Shown here one piece after another: positions 21,132 to 31,220 of a stretch of 64,000 nt of DNA. The position numbers and the translations under genes are program-made. The stretch's first letter is position 1. Each line of letters opens with the position of its first letter. Under the pieces are notes generated by a model. It was not told the origin of the DNA. It searched no databases and was given only the letters and a program-made list of their open reading frames with translations. Source of the DNA: Vibrio sp. 10N.261.45.E2 (GTDB taxonomy: Bacteria; Pseudomonadota; Gammaproteobacteria; Enterobacterales; Vibrionaceae); contig NZ_MCZZ01000069.1 in assembly GCF_002875705.1 (NCBI RefSeq), positions 26,448-90,447 on the forward strand, given 5' to 3'.

Positions 21132-22025
21132 ATGAACATTCGTGACTTTGAATACTTGGTGGCACTCGCAGAGCATAAACACTTCCGAAAAGCGGCAGAA
21201 GCGTGCTTTGTCAGTCAGCCGACACTAAGCGGTCAAATACGCAAACTAGAAGATGAAATTGGACTTCAGTTAACCGAGCGTAGTCCAAGGAAGGTAATAT
21301 TTACAGAATCAGGGTTACAACTTGTTGAGCAAGCCAAGCGTATTCTCAATGAAGTGAAAACTTTTAAAGATATGGCGAGTGGACACGGTGAAGCGATGAC
21401 GGGACCGATGCACATTGGTTTTATTCCAACCGTTGGTCCTTACATCTTGCCTAAGATTGTTCCTCATCTTAAAGAGAGCTTCCCAGATCTTGAGCTTTAC
21501 CTGCATGAAGCTCAGACCCATCAGTTAGTGAGCCAACTTGAAGATGGCAAGCTTGATTGCTTGGTATTGGCTGCGGTCGATGAAACGGCGGTGTTTAAAG
21601 AGATTGATGTGTATGACGAGCCGTTAAGTGTTGCGGTTCCATGTGATCACGAATGGGCTCAGCAAGACACTGTCGATATGCTGCAGCTAAATGGGCAAAC
21701 CGTACTGGCACTAGGTGACGGACACTGTTTAAGAGACCAAGCCTTGGGCTTCTGTTTTGCTGCGGGTGCGAAAGATGACGAGCGCTTTAAGGCAACCAGC
21801 CTAGAAACGCTGCGTAACATGGTGGCTGCGGGGGCGGGTATTACCTTGTTACCTCAGTTATCGGTACCAAAGGAAAAGCAGAAAGATGGAGTGTGTTACG
21901 TGCCAGCGGTGAATCCAACACCTTCACGAAGAATTGTCGTGGCTTACCGCCCCGGCTCTCCGTTGAAGGGACGTTTCGAGCAGTTGGCTGAGACTATCCG
22001 AGCTCAATTGGAAAAAACGGATTAG
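21132..22025 (+). CDS. oxyR: Peroxide-sensing LysR-type regulator OxyR
   Basis: Transcription factor activated by H2O2 through an intramolecular disulfide. It has 297 residues. The N-terminal winged helix is MNIRDFEYLVALAEHKHFRK followed by SQPTLSGQIRKLE. The redox cysteines are at exactly the E. coli positions, C199 and C208, in GDGHCLRDQALGFCF. The regulatory domain ends with the expected LLPQLSVP segment. Divergent from the Prx-Grx gene and convergent with mrcA. Confidence 0.97.
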   Translation: MNIRDFEYLVALAEHKHFRKAAEACFVSQPTLSGQIRKLEDEIGLQLTERSPRKVIFTESGLQLVEQAKRILNEVKTFKDMASGHGEAMTGPMHIGFIPTVGPYILPKIVPHLKESFPDLELYLHEAQTHQLVSQLEDGKLDCLVLAAVDETAVFKEIDVYDEPLSVAVPCDHEWAQQDTVDMLQLNGQTVLALGDGHCLRDQALGFCFAAGAKDDERFKATSLETLRNMVAAGAGITLLPQLSVPKEKQKDGVCYVPAVNPTPSRRIVVAYRPGSPLKGRFEQLAETIRAQLEKTD

Positions 22026-22064
22026 CGATCGAGTTTAGAGCGGAGTTCGTTCAGATGTAGATAT

Positions 22065-22100
22065 AAAAAGGGTTGATATGAATTCATATCAACCCTTTTT
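22065..22100. terminator. Perfect palindromic bidirectional terminator between oxyR and mrcA
   Basis: An 18-bp arm beginning AAAAAGGGTTGATATGAA is followed directly by its exact reverse complement, giving a 36-bp perfect palindrome with T runs on both strands. It ends both convergent genes. Confidence 0.9.
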
Positions 22101-22130
22101 GTTGGTTCATGTTGCTAGGTTAAACCCTAT

Positions 22131-24692
22131 CTAGAACAGTTCTTCTACTGCTTCACCGGATGAAGTTGAGTAGATATCATCATTGAAACGCTCTGTGATG
22201 TACTCGGTTGGCTCTGTGCCTTTCTCGAAGTACTCGAACATTGATGAGCTATCGAACTTGTTGGTTAGTAAGCCAGTTTCACGGTCGATACGAACGCGGA
22301 CGATGTTCTCAGGAATCTCTTTGCGCTCAGCAGGAACGCCCGCTAACGCAGTACCCATGAAATCAACCCATGCTGGTTCTGCTGTTTTCGCTCCAGCTTC
22401 TGCTCCTGTAATTTGGTTCTTGCCAAGATTCGAGTTCGCTTTGGTTCGGCCTAGGTTGCGATTGTGGTTATCAAAACCAACCCATACCGTTGCAACCATG
22501 CCAGGGCCGTAGCCGCTGTACCAAGTATCTTTCGAGTCGTTAGTCGTACCTGTTTTTCCGCCAATGTCGCGACGCTTCAACGGCTGTGCACGCCAACCTG
22601 TACCGTTCCAACCAGTACCAGCGCTCCAATCACCGCCACCCCAGATGTTGCTGTACATCATTTCACGAACTAGGAACGCGTTCTGTTCAGAGATAACTTG
22701 AGGTGCGTATTGCACTTCGGCATCTACATCTTGTTCTGCAAACTCATCTGCCATTGGGTCTGCTGTAATGGTTTGCTTGCAATCGTCTTTACAAACCACT
22801 TTCGGTGTTGCTTCAAACTCAGTCTCACCAAATGGTGTTTCAACGCGGCTGATGTAGAAAGGTTCAACGTAGTAACCGCCATTCGCGAATACTGAGTAAC
22901 CTTGCGCTACTTTCATTGGCGTTAGGCTACCAGCACCCAGTGCAATGGTTTCAGAGCGAGGTACTTCATCAATATCAAAGCCGAAACGAGTTAGGTAGTT
23001 ACGAGTATCATCCAAGCCAACTTCGCGCAGTACACGTACCGCCATTACGTTTTTCGATTGAGCTAAGCCAATACGTAAACGAGTAGGGCCCACGTAAGTC
23101 GGTGGTGAGTTCTTCGGTCGCCATGCTGTACCTTGGCTCTTATCCCACTGGTTGATCGGCGCATCGTTGATAAGAGATGCCAGTGTTAAGCCTTTCTCAA
23201 TCGCGGCAGAATAGATAAATGGTTTGATACCAGAGCCTACCTGACGAATAGATTGCGTCGCACGGTTGAATTTGTTGTGAACGAAGTTAAAGCCACCCAC
23301 CATCGACAATACCGCGCCGTTGTTCGGGTTCATTGCTACAAATGCAGTATTTGCATTCGGCACTTGGCTTAGGCGCCAAACAACCGGTGTTTCGGATTCT
23401 GTCGTCGCTGACTCTTCTGTTGGCTCTTCAGAGACTTCGTCGCCTGTTACTGCTTCATGGCGAACCCAAACTTGCTCACCAACAGCAAGAATTTCTTTTG
23501 CTGTAGATGGGGCAGGGCCTTGGCGGTCATCTGTTAGGAACTTACGCGCCCAGCTCATGCCTTGCCACTCAATCGTGCCTTCGCCTTTGTTCTTAACCCA
23601 TACCTGAGCGCTTTTAGAATCAATGGCAGTAACAACCGCAGGGACGAGGTCACCATAGGTTGGTTGAGACTTTAGGTGTTTAACGATCTGGTCATGATCC
23701 CAAGCCGATTGAGCTGTTTGCCATAACACTTTTTCTGCACCACGGTAGCCATGACGTTCATCGTAGCCAAGTAGGTTCTTAATCGCGGCTTGGTTCGCTG
23801 CTTTTTGCAGTTTCGAATCAACGGTCGTGTAGACCTTCATGCCTGATGTATAAGCTTCTTCACCGTAGCGTTCTACCATCCAAGCTCGTGCAACTTCAGC
23901 GACATATGGTGCGCTCAGTTCAATTTCTGCACCATGGTATTTCGAAACAAGCTCTTCGTTACGAGCGTCATCGAACTCTTCTTGAGTGATGTAATTCTCG
24001 TCTAACATACGACGCAATACGACGTTACGACGGTTGGTCGCACGCTCAATAGAGTAAATAGGGTTCATCGTAGAAGGTGCTTTTGGCATACCCGCAAGCG
24101 TCGCAATTTCACTCAGGGTTAGATCTGGAAGATCCTTACCGAAATAAACGCGCGCTGCTGCGCCAAAACCATACGATCGGTGACCAAGGAAGATCTTGTT
24201 TACGTAAAGCTCCATGATCTCTTCTTTACTAAGAAGCTGCTCAATGTGGATCGCAATGAAGATCTCTTTAATCTTACGCATGATCTTTTTCTCATTAGAT
24301 AAGAAGAAGTTACGCGCAAGCTGCTGAGTAATGGTACTCGCACCTTGTTTGGCAGAACCCGACATAGCAACCACGATCGCTGCACGAGTAATACCGATTG
24401 GGTCAATACCTGGGTGTTCGTAGAAACGGCTATCTTCGGTAGCAATCAAAGCCTCAACTAAGTGGCGAGGAATCTCGTCATAAGTGACTGGATTACGACG
24501 TTTTTCACCAAATTGAGAGATCAATTTACCGTCATGACTGAAGACTTGCATCGGCGTTTGGAGTTCAACGTCGCGCAAAGTGGCAACATCAGGCAACTCT
24601 GGTTTTACGTAATAATAAAACCCGAAAATTGTACTGACTCCAAGAATCATGCAAATCAATGTAAATATGAATAATCGCTTTATGAACTTCAC
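22131..24692 (-). CDS. mrcA: Penicillin-binding protein 1A (bifunctional transglycosylase/transpeptidase)
   Basis: Class A PBP that polymerises and cross-links peptidoglycan at the outer face of the inner membrane. It has 853 residues. A single N-terminal membrane anchor (about 7-28) precedes the glycosyltransferase domain with catalytic E86 in ATEDSRFYEHPG. The OB-like insertion contains an acidic low-complexity stretch at about 418-436. The transpeptidase has S487 in GSGIK, a following SKN and KTGTTNDSKD. Divergent from pilMNOPQ, a conserved arrangement in gammaproteobacteria. Confidence 0.97.
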   Translation of the reverse strand: MKFIKRLFIFTLICMILGVSTIFGFYYYVKPELPDVATLRDVELQTPMQVFSHDGKLISQFGEKRRNPVTYDEIPRHLVEALIATEDSRFYEHPGIDPIGITRAAIVVAMSGSAKQGASTITQQLARNFFLSNEKKIMRKIKEIFIAIHIEQLLSKEEIMELYVNKIFLGHRSYGFGAAARVYFGKDLPDLTLSEIATLAGMPKAPSTMNPIYSIERATNRRNVVLRRMLDENYITQEEFDDARNEELVSKYHGAEIELSAPYVAEVARAWMVERYGEEAYTSGMKVYTTVDSKLQKAANQAAIKNLLGYDERHGYRGAEKVLWQTAQSAWDHDQIVKHLKSQPTYGDLVPAVVTAIDSKSAQVWVKNKGEGTIEWQGMSWARKFLTDDRQGPAPSTAKEILAVGEQVWVRHEAVTGDEVSEEPTEESATTESETPVVWRLSQVPNANTAFVAMNPNNGAVLSMVGGFNFVHNKFNRATQSIRQVGSGIKPFIYSAAIEKGLTLASLINDAPINQWDKSQGTAWRPKNSPPTYVGPTRLRIGLAQSKNVMAVRVLREVGLDDTRNYLTRFGFDIDEVPRSETIALGAGSLTPMKVAQGYSVFANGGYYVEPFYISRVETPFGETEFEATPKVVCKDDCKQTITADPMADEFAEQDVDAEVQYAPQVISEQNAFLVREMMYSNIWGGGDWSAGTGWNGTGWRAQPLKRRDIGGKTGTTNDSKDTWYSGYGPGMVATVWVGFDNHNRNLGRTKANSNLGKNQITGAEAGAKTAEPAWVDFMGTALAGVPAERKEIPENIVRVRIDRETGLLTNKFDSSSMFEYFEKGTEPTEYITERFNDDIYSTSSGEAVEELF

Positions 24693-24843
24693 CGGATAAT
24701 CCCTGATTAGTTAAGGCTGATAAGCAGCAAACCCTTGTACTCTAGGTTAAAAACTTAGCTTTCGTTTATTAACGCTTATTTAACTAATAATCACAACCCC
24801 TAGATAATCAACGAAATGCTTGGCACTTCAGGAGCTAGGTCAC

Positions 24844-25869
24844 ATGGGTTCATCATTAATTACAGGTATAGATATAAATCATCACAGCATCAAAGCTGTG
24901 GTACTAAAACCCGTGGGGGAGTTGTATGCCCTAGTGGGATACAAAGAGCTGCCGATTTCGGACGACATTTTTACAGCTAACCATACTTTGGAGTATCAGA
25001 AAACTGTTAAGAAACTCAAAGAACTTAGGAAAGGACTGCCTTTTGGCTGTCGCAACGTCGCCATTTCGGTACCTGATAACACAGTGATCAGCAAAGTACT
25101 GCAAATAGAGAGTGAGTTAGAAGACAGAGAAAAAGAGTTTTCTATCTATCAAACCTTTGCTCATCAATCTCCCTTTCCTATCGAGGAGCTGAGTTTAGAT
25201 TTTGTAAAGCTGGAAGACAAACGATTTGGTAAAGGTTCGACAAGCAGCTACCAAGTCTATGCCACTCGTAAGGAGGTGGTGGATAGCAGAGCTGATGCGC
25301 TAACTAAGGCTGGTTTTAAACCTGTGGTGGTGGATACGCAGGCGCATGGGTTACTTAATATCTGGCAACTGGCCTCGCGTCTTTATCCCGAAAAGAAAAA
25401 CTGGCTGCTGGTGGATGTTGGAATTGAGCAAACATCGCTGGGTATCATTCCACAGAATTTAGCACCGTTTTACAAAGACATCGCCTTTGGTACCAAAGAT
25501 CTTCGCAGTCATGAAGCCCCAAGTGATATCGAGAGTGTGTTTGGCACTACGGAAGATACACATCAATTCATTATTAATTTGATTGAGAAGCTCAAGCGCC
25601 AATTGCAGCTCTATTCATCGGGAAATGCGCAGCAACCTATCTCAGGGATCTGGCTGATGGGCGAGGGTGCCAGCATCCCTATGATAACCGAAGAGCTCGA
25701 ACGCCATTTTCAGATGAGCTGCGAATCATTGAACCCTTTGTCTCTGTTTGAGAACAAGGTCTCCAAGAGGCGCCGACTGCCGATGGACTGGCAACACTTT
25801 GGTATCGCAGCAGGTATGGCGATGAGTGGACTCAAGTGGCAGGGAGAGAAGCATGTTGCATCAAATTAA
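24844..25869 (+). CDS. pilM: Type IV pilus assembly actin-like protein PilM
   Basis: Cytoplasmic actin-fold ATP-binding protein that links the pilus motor platform to the PilN/PilO inner-membrane ring. It has 341 residues. The N-terminal phosphate-1 region GIDINHHSIKAVVL and the later LLVDVGIEQTSLGI and WLMGEGASIP motifs are those of FtsA/PilM. I chose the ATG at 24844 because AGGAG is spaced 9 nt before it; an upstream TTG at 24820 would have no ribosome site. First gene of pilMNOPQ; its end overlaps pilN by 17 bp. Confidence 0.94.
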   Translation: MGSSLITGIDINHHSIKAVVLKPVGELYALVGYKELPISDDIFTANHTLEYQKTVKKLKELRKGLPFGCRNVAISVPDNTVISKVLQIESELEDREKEFSIYQTFAHQSPFPIEELSLDFVKLEDKRFGKGSTSSYQVYATRKEVVDSRADALTKAGFKPVVVDTQAHGLLNIWQLASRLYPEKKNWLLVDVGIEQTSLGIIPQNLAPFYKDIAFGTKDLRSHEAPSDIESVFGTTEDTHQFIINLIEKLKRQLQLYSSGNAQQPISGIWLMGEGASIPMITEELERHFQMSCESLNPLSLFENKVSKRRRLPMDWQHFGIAAGMAMSGLKWQGEKHVASN

Positions 25870-26452
25870 CCTACTGCCGTGGCGTGATGAGATTCGTGCT
25901 CAGCACAAGAAGCGTTTTATCCACTTGGTCATTCTTGGCGTCATCATTGCGCTTGGTGGGCAATGGGCGGTTGGTCACTATTTTCACGACCAACAAGCCA
26001 AGCAGCAAGCCCGCCTCAACTATCTCAATCAGTACATTGCTGATCTCGACCGACAAATTCAGTCGTTAAAAGTCGCGGAACAAGAACACAAAGCGATTCT
26101 GACTCGACTTGATGTGGTTGAGTCGCTGCAGCTTGGCCGTAATAAAACCACCGACTTTATGAATTTGATGCCGGAGCTGATTCCTGAGGGTGTGTATGTC
26201 GACAAGATAAAGATGAATGGTCAGGAGATTGAAATGTCGGGCATCAGCGACAGTACCGCTCGTCTCGCCACCATGTTGGACAATCTAGAGCGTTCAGATT
26301 CCCTGAAAGGGGTCGAGATGCACTCTATCGTTCATAACCGCAAGCGCTTCAATAAAGAGTTTCAAACCTTCAAGGTCTCTTTTGTGTTCAGCCCTGTGTC
26401 TTTAGAGAGCACAACCGCGAGCAGAAAAAAGAAGGGGGCGCATCATGGCTAA
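25853..26452 (+). CDS. pilN: Type IV pilus inner-membrane assembly protein PilN
   Basis: Bitopic membrane protein that pairs with PilO and binds PilM through its N-terminal tail. It has 199 residues. The N-terminal motif INLLPWR (3-9) is the PilM-binding signature; one transmembrane helix at about 25-42 and a periplasmic coiled coil (about 45-90) follow. The ATG at 25853 has GGGAGAG before it. It overlaps pilM and pilO, so translation of the operon is likely coupled. Confidence 0.94.
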   Translation: MLHQINLLPWRDEIRAQHKKRFIHLVILGVIIALGGQWAVGHYFHDQQAKQQARLNYLNQYIADLDRQIQSLKVAEQEHKAILTRLDVVESLQLGRNKTTDFMNLMPELIPEGVYVDKIKMNGQEIEMSGISDSTARLATMLDNLERSDSLKGVEMHSIVHNRKRFNKEFQTFKVSFVFSPVSLESTTASRKKKGAHHG

Positions 26453-27074
26453 CCTTCAAAATAGGATTAGTTGGCAAAACCGGATGAGCTTGCAAGACCT
26501 CGATGTTGATGAGATCACCGAATGGCCTTTGTTGCCCCAGTTTATCGTGATTCTGGTGTTGATGGTGTTAATCCAAGGCGTCGGTACTTGGCTTTATGTA
26601 CTGCCGCTCGACGATGAACTGCAGCAGATGAAGCAACAAGAACAAACCTTAAAGACGACCTTAAGAATAAAGGCTAATAAGGTTGCAGCCTTACCTAAGT
26701 TGCAAAGCCAGTTGGATGAGTTAACCAGCCGCTACGATTATCTGTTAGAGCAACTGCCCGTGCAAAAAGAACTGGCCAGTATGTTGGCTTCAGTAAATGA
26801 GCTCGGCTTGGATAATTCGCTGACCTTTACTCGAATCGATTGGGGACAAAAGCAGAACAAGGAGTTCCTCTATCGTTTACCTCTCAATATTGAGCTTACA
26901 GGTGATTATCACGAGATTGGTGATTTCTCGGCTGCCATCGCCAAGCTGCCGCGTATCATCAGCTTTGATGATGTGAATTGGCAGCGAGTCAGCCAAGAAA
27001 GTAGCACGCTGCACTTTAGGGTTCGAGCCTATACCTACCAGTTTAAACCGGAGGTCAATGATGAAACCCAATAG
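26445..27074 (+). CDS. pilO: Type IV pilus inner-membrane assembly protein PilO
   Basis: Partner of PilN in the inner-membrane ring. It has 209 residues: a cytoplasmic tail, one transmembrane helix at about 30-52 (LPQFIVILVLMVLIQGVG), a coiled coil at about 55-105 and a periplasmic ferredoxin-like domain. The pilN stop lies 8 bp inside this gene and the pilP start overlaps its end. GGGGG sequence near the pilN end provides the ribosome site. Confidence 0.94.
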   Translation: MANLQNRISWQNRMSLQDLDVDEITEWPLLPQFIVILVLMVLIQGVGTWLYVLPLDDELQQMKQQEQTLKTTLRIKANKVAALPKLQSQLDELTSRYDYLLEQLPVQKELASMLASVNELGLDNSLTFTRIDWGQKQNKEFLYRLPLNIELTGDYHEIGDFSAAIAKLPRIISFDDVNWQRVSQESSTLHFRVRAYTYQFKPEVNDETQ

Positions 27075-27579
27075 CGCACTTTACTCAATTGTGTTGTTGC
27101 TTGCGTTGTCTGGCTGCAAGGCTAATCAAGATTCACTGCAAGACTTTGTGGCGCAGGTTGAAGCCAAAGCGAGAAAAGATGTCGAGCAACTTGTCCCTGC
27201 AACTGAATTCACGGCGGCAACTTATCAGCGTCGCGCATTTCGTCCTCCCTTTGAACTGCCTAAAGAAGCCATTGTGCAAAACCAACCTTTGGTTAAGAAA
27301 GATTGTTGGCAACCCAGAGCCCGTTCTCGTAATGGAAAGTTAGAGAAGTATCCGCTGAGTAAGCTTCGTTTAAGAGGCGTGATGGGCAGTGGCTCAAGCG
27401 TGTTTGGCTTAGTGCAAACACCCAATGGGAACGTGGTAAACGTCAAGAAAGGCCAGTTTATCGGCTTAAACAATGGTCGAGTGACTAAGGTGACGAGCCA
27501 GTACGTTCAAATTAATGAAACTCTTCCAGATGGCTTAGGTTGTTGGCATAAGCGCAACGTTAGGCTGGCTCTGAAGTAA
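27061..27579 (+). CDS. pilP: Type IV pilus assembly lipoprotein PilP
   Basis: Periplasmic lipoprotein bridging the PilNO ring and the PilQ secretin. It has 172 residues. The signal peptide ends in the lipobox LALSGC, then an unstructured linker and a C-terminal beta domain (about 95-170) rich in short hydrophobic strands (KLRLRGVMG, VFGLVQTPNG, VNVKKGQFIG). The start is ATG-ATG at 27058/27061; the second is 5 nt from GGAGGT and is preferred. It overlaps pilO. Confidence 0.92.
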   Translation: MKPNSALYSIVLLLALSGCKANQDSLQDFVAQVEAKARKDVEQLVPATEFTAATYQRRAFRPPFELPKEAIVQNQPLVKKDCWQPRARSRNGKLEKYPLSKLRLRGVMGSGSSVFGLVQTPNGNVVNVKKGQFIGLNNGRVTKVTSQYVQINETLPDGLGCWHKRNVRLALK

Positions 27580-27614
27580 ACCAATGTCACATGATGTGGA
27601 TATGAGATGTAAAT

Positions 27615-29333
27615 ATGATTAAAGGAATAAGTGGATTAGTGAGCAAGGCTCTACAAGGTTTTGCTGTGTCTGTGATGTTGGTTGTTAGCGTGCTCAGCCA
27701 TGCCGAGAGCTTACCTAACAAATTGGAGAATATTGATTTTAGGGTGAACAAGGATAAAGACGCCATCATTATCCTTGAGCTAGCGACCACCACCGCTGTG
27801 GTGGATGTTCAACGTGCTCAGGAAGGCTTGAGCATAGAGCTACTCAATACTCAGGTTGATGATGACAAACTCTACCTTCTGGATGTGAAAGACTTCGCCA
27901 CGTTAGTTGAAGGGATTGAAGTCTACAAAGAGACACCAAGCACTCGGCTGCTTGCGACGATTAGCAGTGACTATCAGTATGAATACAATCTAAAGGGGCG
28001 TTTTATTGAGGTGGTGATAAGCAAACCGGTTATCGATGAAGCGACCAAAGAAAAAAGCATCCTAGAGAAAGAGGGCAAGCTGATATCGATTAACTTCCAG
28101 GACATCCCAGTACGAAATGTCCTTCAGTTGATCGCAGACTACAACGACTTTAATCTCGTGGTGTCTGATTCTGTCGCGGGTAACCTGACTTTACGCTTAG
28201 ATGGCGTACCTTGGCAGCAAGTTCTCGACATTATCTTGCAAGTTAAAGGCTTGGATAAGCGTGTTGATGGCAATGTTATCTTAGTCGCGCCGAAAGCAGA
28301 GCTCGACCTTCGTGAGCAGCAAGCGTTAGAGAAATCGCGTTTAGAGGAAGAGTTAGGGGAGCTCAAATCGGAAATCATTAAGATTAACTTTGCTAAAGCC
28401 ACCGACATAGCCGACATGATTGGTGGTGAAGGCGCAGTCAGCATGTTGTCCGATCGTGGTTCGATTACCATTGATGAGAGAACCAACTCACTACTGATTC
28501 GTGAATTGGAAGAAAACATTGCGGTGATCAGAGGCATCATTGAGTCGCTGGATATTCCCGTGAAACAGGTACAGATAGAAGCGCGTATTGTTACTGTTAC
28601 CGAGGGTAACCTTGATGAGTTAGGAGTGCGCTGGGGTGTTTCCTCAACCAACGGAAGCTTCACGGTTGGCGGTTCAATCGAAGGTAACCACCCATCAGCG
28701 ATTACGCCATATGACGACGATAGCGGCAGCAGCGTGATAGATGACTATCTGAACGTAAACTTAGGGGCAACGTCACCGAACGCTTCGAGTATTGCGTTTC
28801 AGGTGGCCAAGTTGGGGTCTGATACCTTACTCGATCTTGAGCTCTCAGCACTGCAACAAGAGTCGAAAGCTGAAATCATTTCGAGCCCACGCTTAATCAC
28901 CACCAATAAAAAGCCGGCTTATATTGAGCAAGGTACTGAAATACCTTACTTAGAGTCCTCTTCAAGTGGTGCAACGTCGGTCGCATTTAAGAAAGCGGTA
29001 TTGAGTCTCAAGGTGACGCCGCAGATAACGCCCGACAATCGCTTGGTGTTGGATTTGAGTGTGACTCAAGATAGACCAGGACAAGTGGTAAAAACCGGAA
29101 CCGGTGAAGCTGTGGCGATTGATACTCAACGTATTGGTACGCAAGTGCTTGTTAATAATGGTGAAACTGTCGTCCTTGGTGGGATATTTCAACACAGCGT
29201 GAGCAGTACGGTCGATAAAGTTCCTCTGTTGGGAGACCTGCCAGTTTTGGGGGCATTGTTCCGTCGCAGCTATGAAAATGTAGGTAAAAGTGAACTACTT
29301 ATTTTTGTCACACCTAAAGTTGTGATTCAGTAA
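27615..29333 (+). CDS. pilQ: Type IV pilus secretin PilQ
   Basis: Outer-membrane secretin through which the pilus passes; in vibrios it also serves DNA uptake. It has 572 residues. It has an N-terminal signal peptide (cleavage near SHAES, about residue 30), an AMIN-like N domain, a secretin/TonB short N-terminal domain around ISINFQDIPVRNVLQLIADYN, N1-type domain, and the C-terminal secretin core with VPLLGDLPVLGALFRR. It has one AMIN region rather than two, as usual for Vibrio. Last gene of the pil operon. Confidence 0.95.
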   Translation: MIKGISGLVSKALQGFAVSVMLVVSVLSHAESLPNKLENIDFRVNKDKDAIIILELATTTAVVDVQRAQEGLSIELLNTQVDDDKLYLLDVKDFATLVEGIEVYKETPSTRLLATISSDYQYEYNLKGRFIEVVISKPVIDEATKEKSILEKEGKLISINFQDIPVRNVLQLIADYNDFNLVVSDSVAGNLTLRLDGVPWQQVLDIILQVKGLDKRVDGNVILVAPKAELDLREQQALEKSRLEEELGELKSEIIKINFAKATDIADMIGGEGAVSMLSDRGSITIDERTNSLLIRELEENIAVIRGIIESLDIPVKQVQIEARIVTVTEGNLDELGVRWGVSSTNGSFTVGGSIEGNHPSAITPYDDDSGSSVIDDYLNVNLGATSPNASSIAFQVAKLGSDTLLDLELSALQQESKAEIISSPRLITTNKKPAYIEQGTEIPYLESSSSGATSVAFKKAVLSLKVTPQITPDNRLVLDLSVTQDRPGQVVKTGTGEAVAIDTQRIGTQVLVNNGETVVLGGIFQHSVSSTVDKVPLLGDLPVLGALFRRSYENVGKSELLIFVTPKVVIQ

Positions 29334-29365
29334 TGAACAATTAGATTAAAAATAAAGTTGCATTA

Positions 29366-29428
29366 GTGGCACCTAACCTTGATAATTTCGGGTCTTATCA
29401 CGAATTATCTGTGAGGAATCGGTGCCAC
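29366..29428 (+). ncRNA. Long composite hairpin in the pilQ-aroK gap, candidate leader RNA
   Basis: Three stacked helices are visible. GTGGCACC (29366-29373) pairs with GGTGCCAC (29421-29428); CCTT (29377-29380) with GAGG (29413-29416); GATAATT-CG (29381-29390, one bulged T) with CGAATTATC (29401-29409), around a 10-nt loop. That is 21 base pairs in 63 nt. It is followed by GGGCCTTTTAATTTC, which is only moderately U-rich. It could be an imperfect terminator of pilQ or an aroK leader element. No known family was recognised. Confidence 0.5.
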
Positions 29429-29509
29429 GGGCCTTTTAATTTCAGTACTTGTACTGACCTACCTTGTGGCGATGTCATTGAATTAACGTTGTAAATTACT
29501 GCTAAAAAC

Positions 29510-30028
29510 ATGGCTGAGAAACGCAATATTTTTCTTGTTGGCCCAATGGGCGCCGGCAAAAGTACAATTGGTAGACACCTAGCTTCCCAACTTCATATGG
29601 AGTTTCTAGACTCTGACACTGTGATCGAAGAGCGCACTGGCGCAGACATCGCATGGGTTTTTGATGTTGAGGGCGAAGAAGGTTTCCGTAAGCGCGAAGA
29701 ATCTGTAATCAATGATCTGACAGAAGAACAAGGTATTGTTCTTGCGACAGGTGGTGGTTCAGTGTTGAGCAAAGAAAACCGTAACCGTCTATCTGCACGA
29801 GGCATTGTTGTATACCTAGAGACAACAATTGAAAAGCAACTTGCTCGCACTAACCGCGACAAGAAACGCCCTCTACTTCAAACAGACAACCCGCGTGATG
29901 TGCTAGAAGATCTAGCTGTATCTCGCAACGCACTATACGAAGAAGTGGCGGACTACACAGTTCGTACTGACGACCAAAGTGCAAAAGTGGTAGCCAACCA
30001 GATCGTAAAAATGCTAGAAGAACGTTAA
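29510..30028 (+). CDS. aroK: Shikimate kinase I
   Basis: Phosphorylates shikimate in the common aromatic pathway. It has 172 residues. Walker [10 protein letters not shown] at 11-19, shikimate-binding [14 protein letters not shown] and GGGSVL, and the lid region [12 protein letters not shown] are intact. No strong ribosome site precedes the ATG at 29510, though the length matches AroK exactly. It heads aroKB-damX-dam-rpe-gph-trpS, 24 bp before aroB. The 176-bp leader contains the structured element listed above. Confidence 0.96.
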   Translation: MAEKRNIFLVGPMGAGKSTIGRHLASQLHMEFLDSDTVIEERTGADIAWVFDVEGEEGFRKREESVINDLTEEQGIVLATGGGSVLSKENRNRLSARGIVVYLETTIEKQLARTNRDKKRPLLQTDNPRDVLEDLAVSRNALYEEVADYTVRTDDQSAKVVANQIVKMLEER

Positions 30029-30052
30029 GTTCATTTTTCGGAGAGCAAACCC

Positions 30053-31141
30053 ATGGAACGGATTACGGTCAATCTAGCTGAGCGTAGCTACCCTATCTCT
30101 ATTGGCGCCGGGTTATTTGAAGACCCGGCGTACCTTTCTTTTTTATCAGGCAAACAGAAAGTTGTTGTTATCAGTAATGTGACAGTAGCGCCTCTTTATG
30201 CTGATAAAATTTTATCGCTATTGGATCAAGTCGGCTGTCAGACATCTCTTTTAGAGTTGCCAGACGGTGAACAGTACAAAACCCTTGAAACGTTCAATTC
30301 AGTGATGAGCTACATGCTTGAAGGAAATTACAGCCGCGATGTGGTGGTGATTGCTTTAGGTGGTGGTGTTATCGGTGACTTGGTCGGTTTTGCTGCTTCT
30401 TGTTACCAACGCGGTATTGATTTCATTCAAATCCCGACGAGCCTTCTTTCTCAAGTGGACTCTTCTGTTGGTGGTAAAACCGCAGTAAATCATCCTCTTG
30501 GTAAGAATATGATCGGCGCTTTTTACCAACCGAAATCTGTGATCATCGATACCAACTGTTTATCAACGCTTCCAGAGCGCGAGTTTGCAGCGGGCATTGC
30601 TGAGGTGATCAAATACGGCATCATTTACGATGAAGCCTTCTTTGATTGGTTGGAGCAGAATCTAGAGAAACTTTATCAACTTGATGAAGAAGCACTGATT
30701 ACCGCGATTGCTCGTTGTTGTGCAATTAAGGCTGAAGTGGTGGCTCTAGATGAAAAAGAGTCAGGAATCAGAGCGTTATTGAACCTAGGTCATACATTTG
30801 GTCATGCGATTGAAGCAGAACTAGGCTATGGTAATTGGCTACATGGTGAAGCTGTGTCGTCAGGCACTGTAATGGCAGCGAAAACAGCTCAATTACAGGG
30901 ACTGATCTCTCAGCAGCAACTTGAGCGAATTATTTCTATACTCAAGAATGCGAAACTACCAATCCATACGCCAGAAAGCATGTCTTTTGAAGACTTTATG
31001 AAGCACATGATGCGCGATAAAAAAGTGCTGTCTGGTCAGTTGCGTTTGGTATTACCAACAAGTATTGGTACTGCTGAAGTGGTCGCTGATGTGCCTCAAG
31101 ACATCATTAAACAAGCGATCGATTTCTGCCGTACTCTTTAA
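30053..31141 (+). CDS. aroB: 3-dehydroquinate synthase
   Basis: NAD-dependent cyclisation of DAHP to 3-dehydroquinate. It has 362 residues. NAD-binding [13 protein letters not shown], the [29 protein letters not shown] substrate region (split here: [11 protein letters not shown], then GGKTAVNH) and metal-ligand [11 protein letters not shown] are all present. GGAGAG precedes the ATG. It follows aroK by 24 bp. Confidence 0.97.
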   Translation: MERITVNLAERSYPISIGAGLFEDPAYLSFLSGKQKVVVISNVTVAPLYADKILSLLDQVGCQTSLLELPDGEQYKTLETFNSVMSYMLEGNYSRDVVVIALGGGVIGDLVGFAASCYQRGIDFIQIPTSLLSQVDSSVGGKTAVNHPLGKNMIGAFYQPKSVIIDTNCLSTLPEREFAAGIAEVIKYGIIYDEAFFDWLEQNLEKLYQLDEEALITAIARCCAIKAEVVALDEKESGIRALLNLGHTFGHAIEAELGYGNWLHGEAVSSGTVMAAKTAQLQGLISQQQLERIISILKNAKLPIHTPESMSFEDFMKHMMRDKKVLSGQLRLVLPTSIGTAEVVADVPQDIIKQAIDFCRTL

Positions 31142-31220
31142 ATTTGGTTGTGAGGTTGCCTAGCTAAACTCTAGGCAACTGAAGCGTTTTACTGATCGAT
31201 CTTATCAGTAGGGATCCCCA

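Noticed and set aside
22065..22100. 36-bp perfect palindrome considered as a recombination or replication site
   Set aside because: Its flanking T runs and position between convergent oxyR and mrcA fit a bidirectional terminator fully.
28139..28663. 174-codon frame antisense to pilQ
   Set aside because: Shadow of the secretin gene; Ser/Thr-rich, no ribosome site and no family resemblance.
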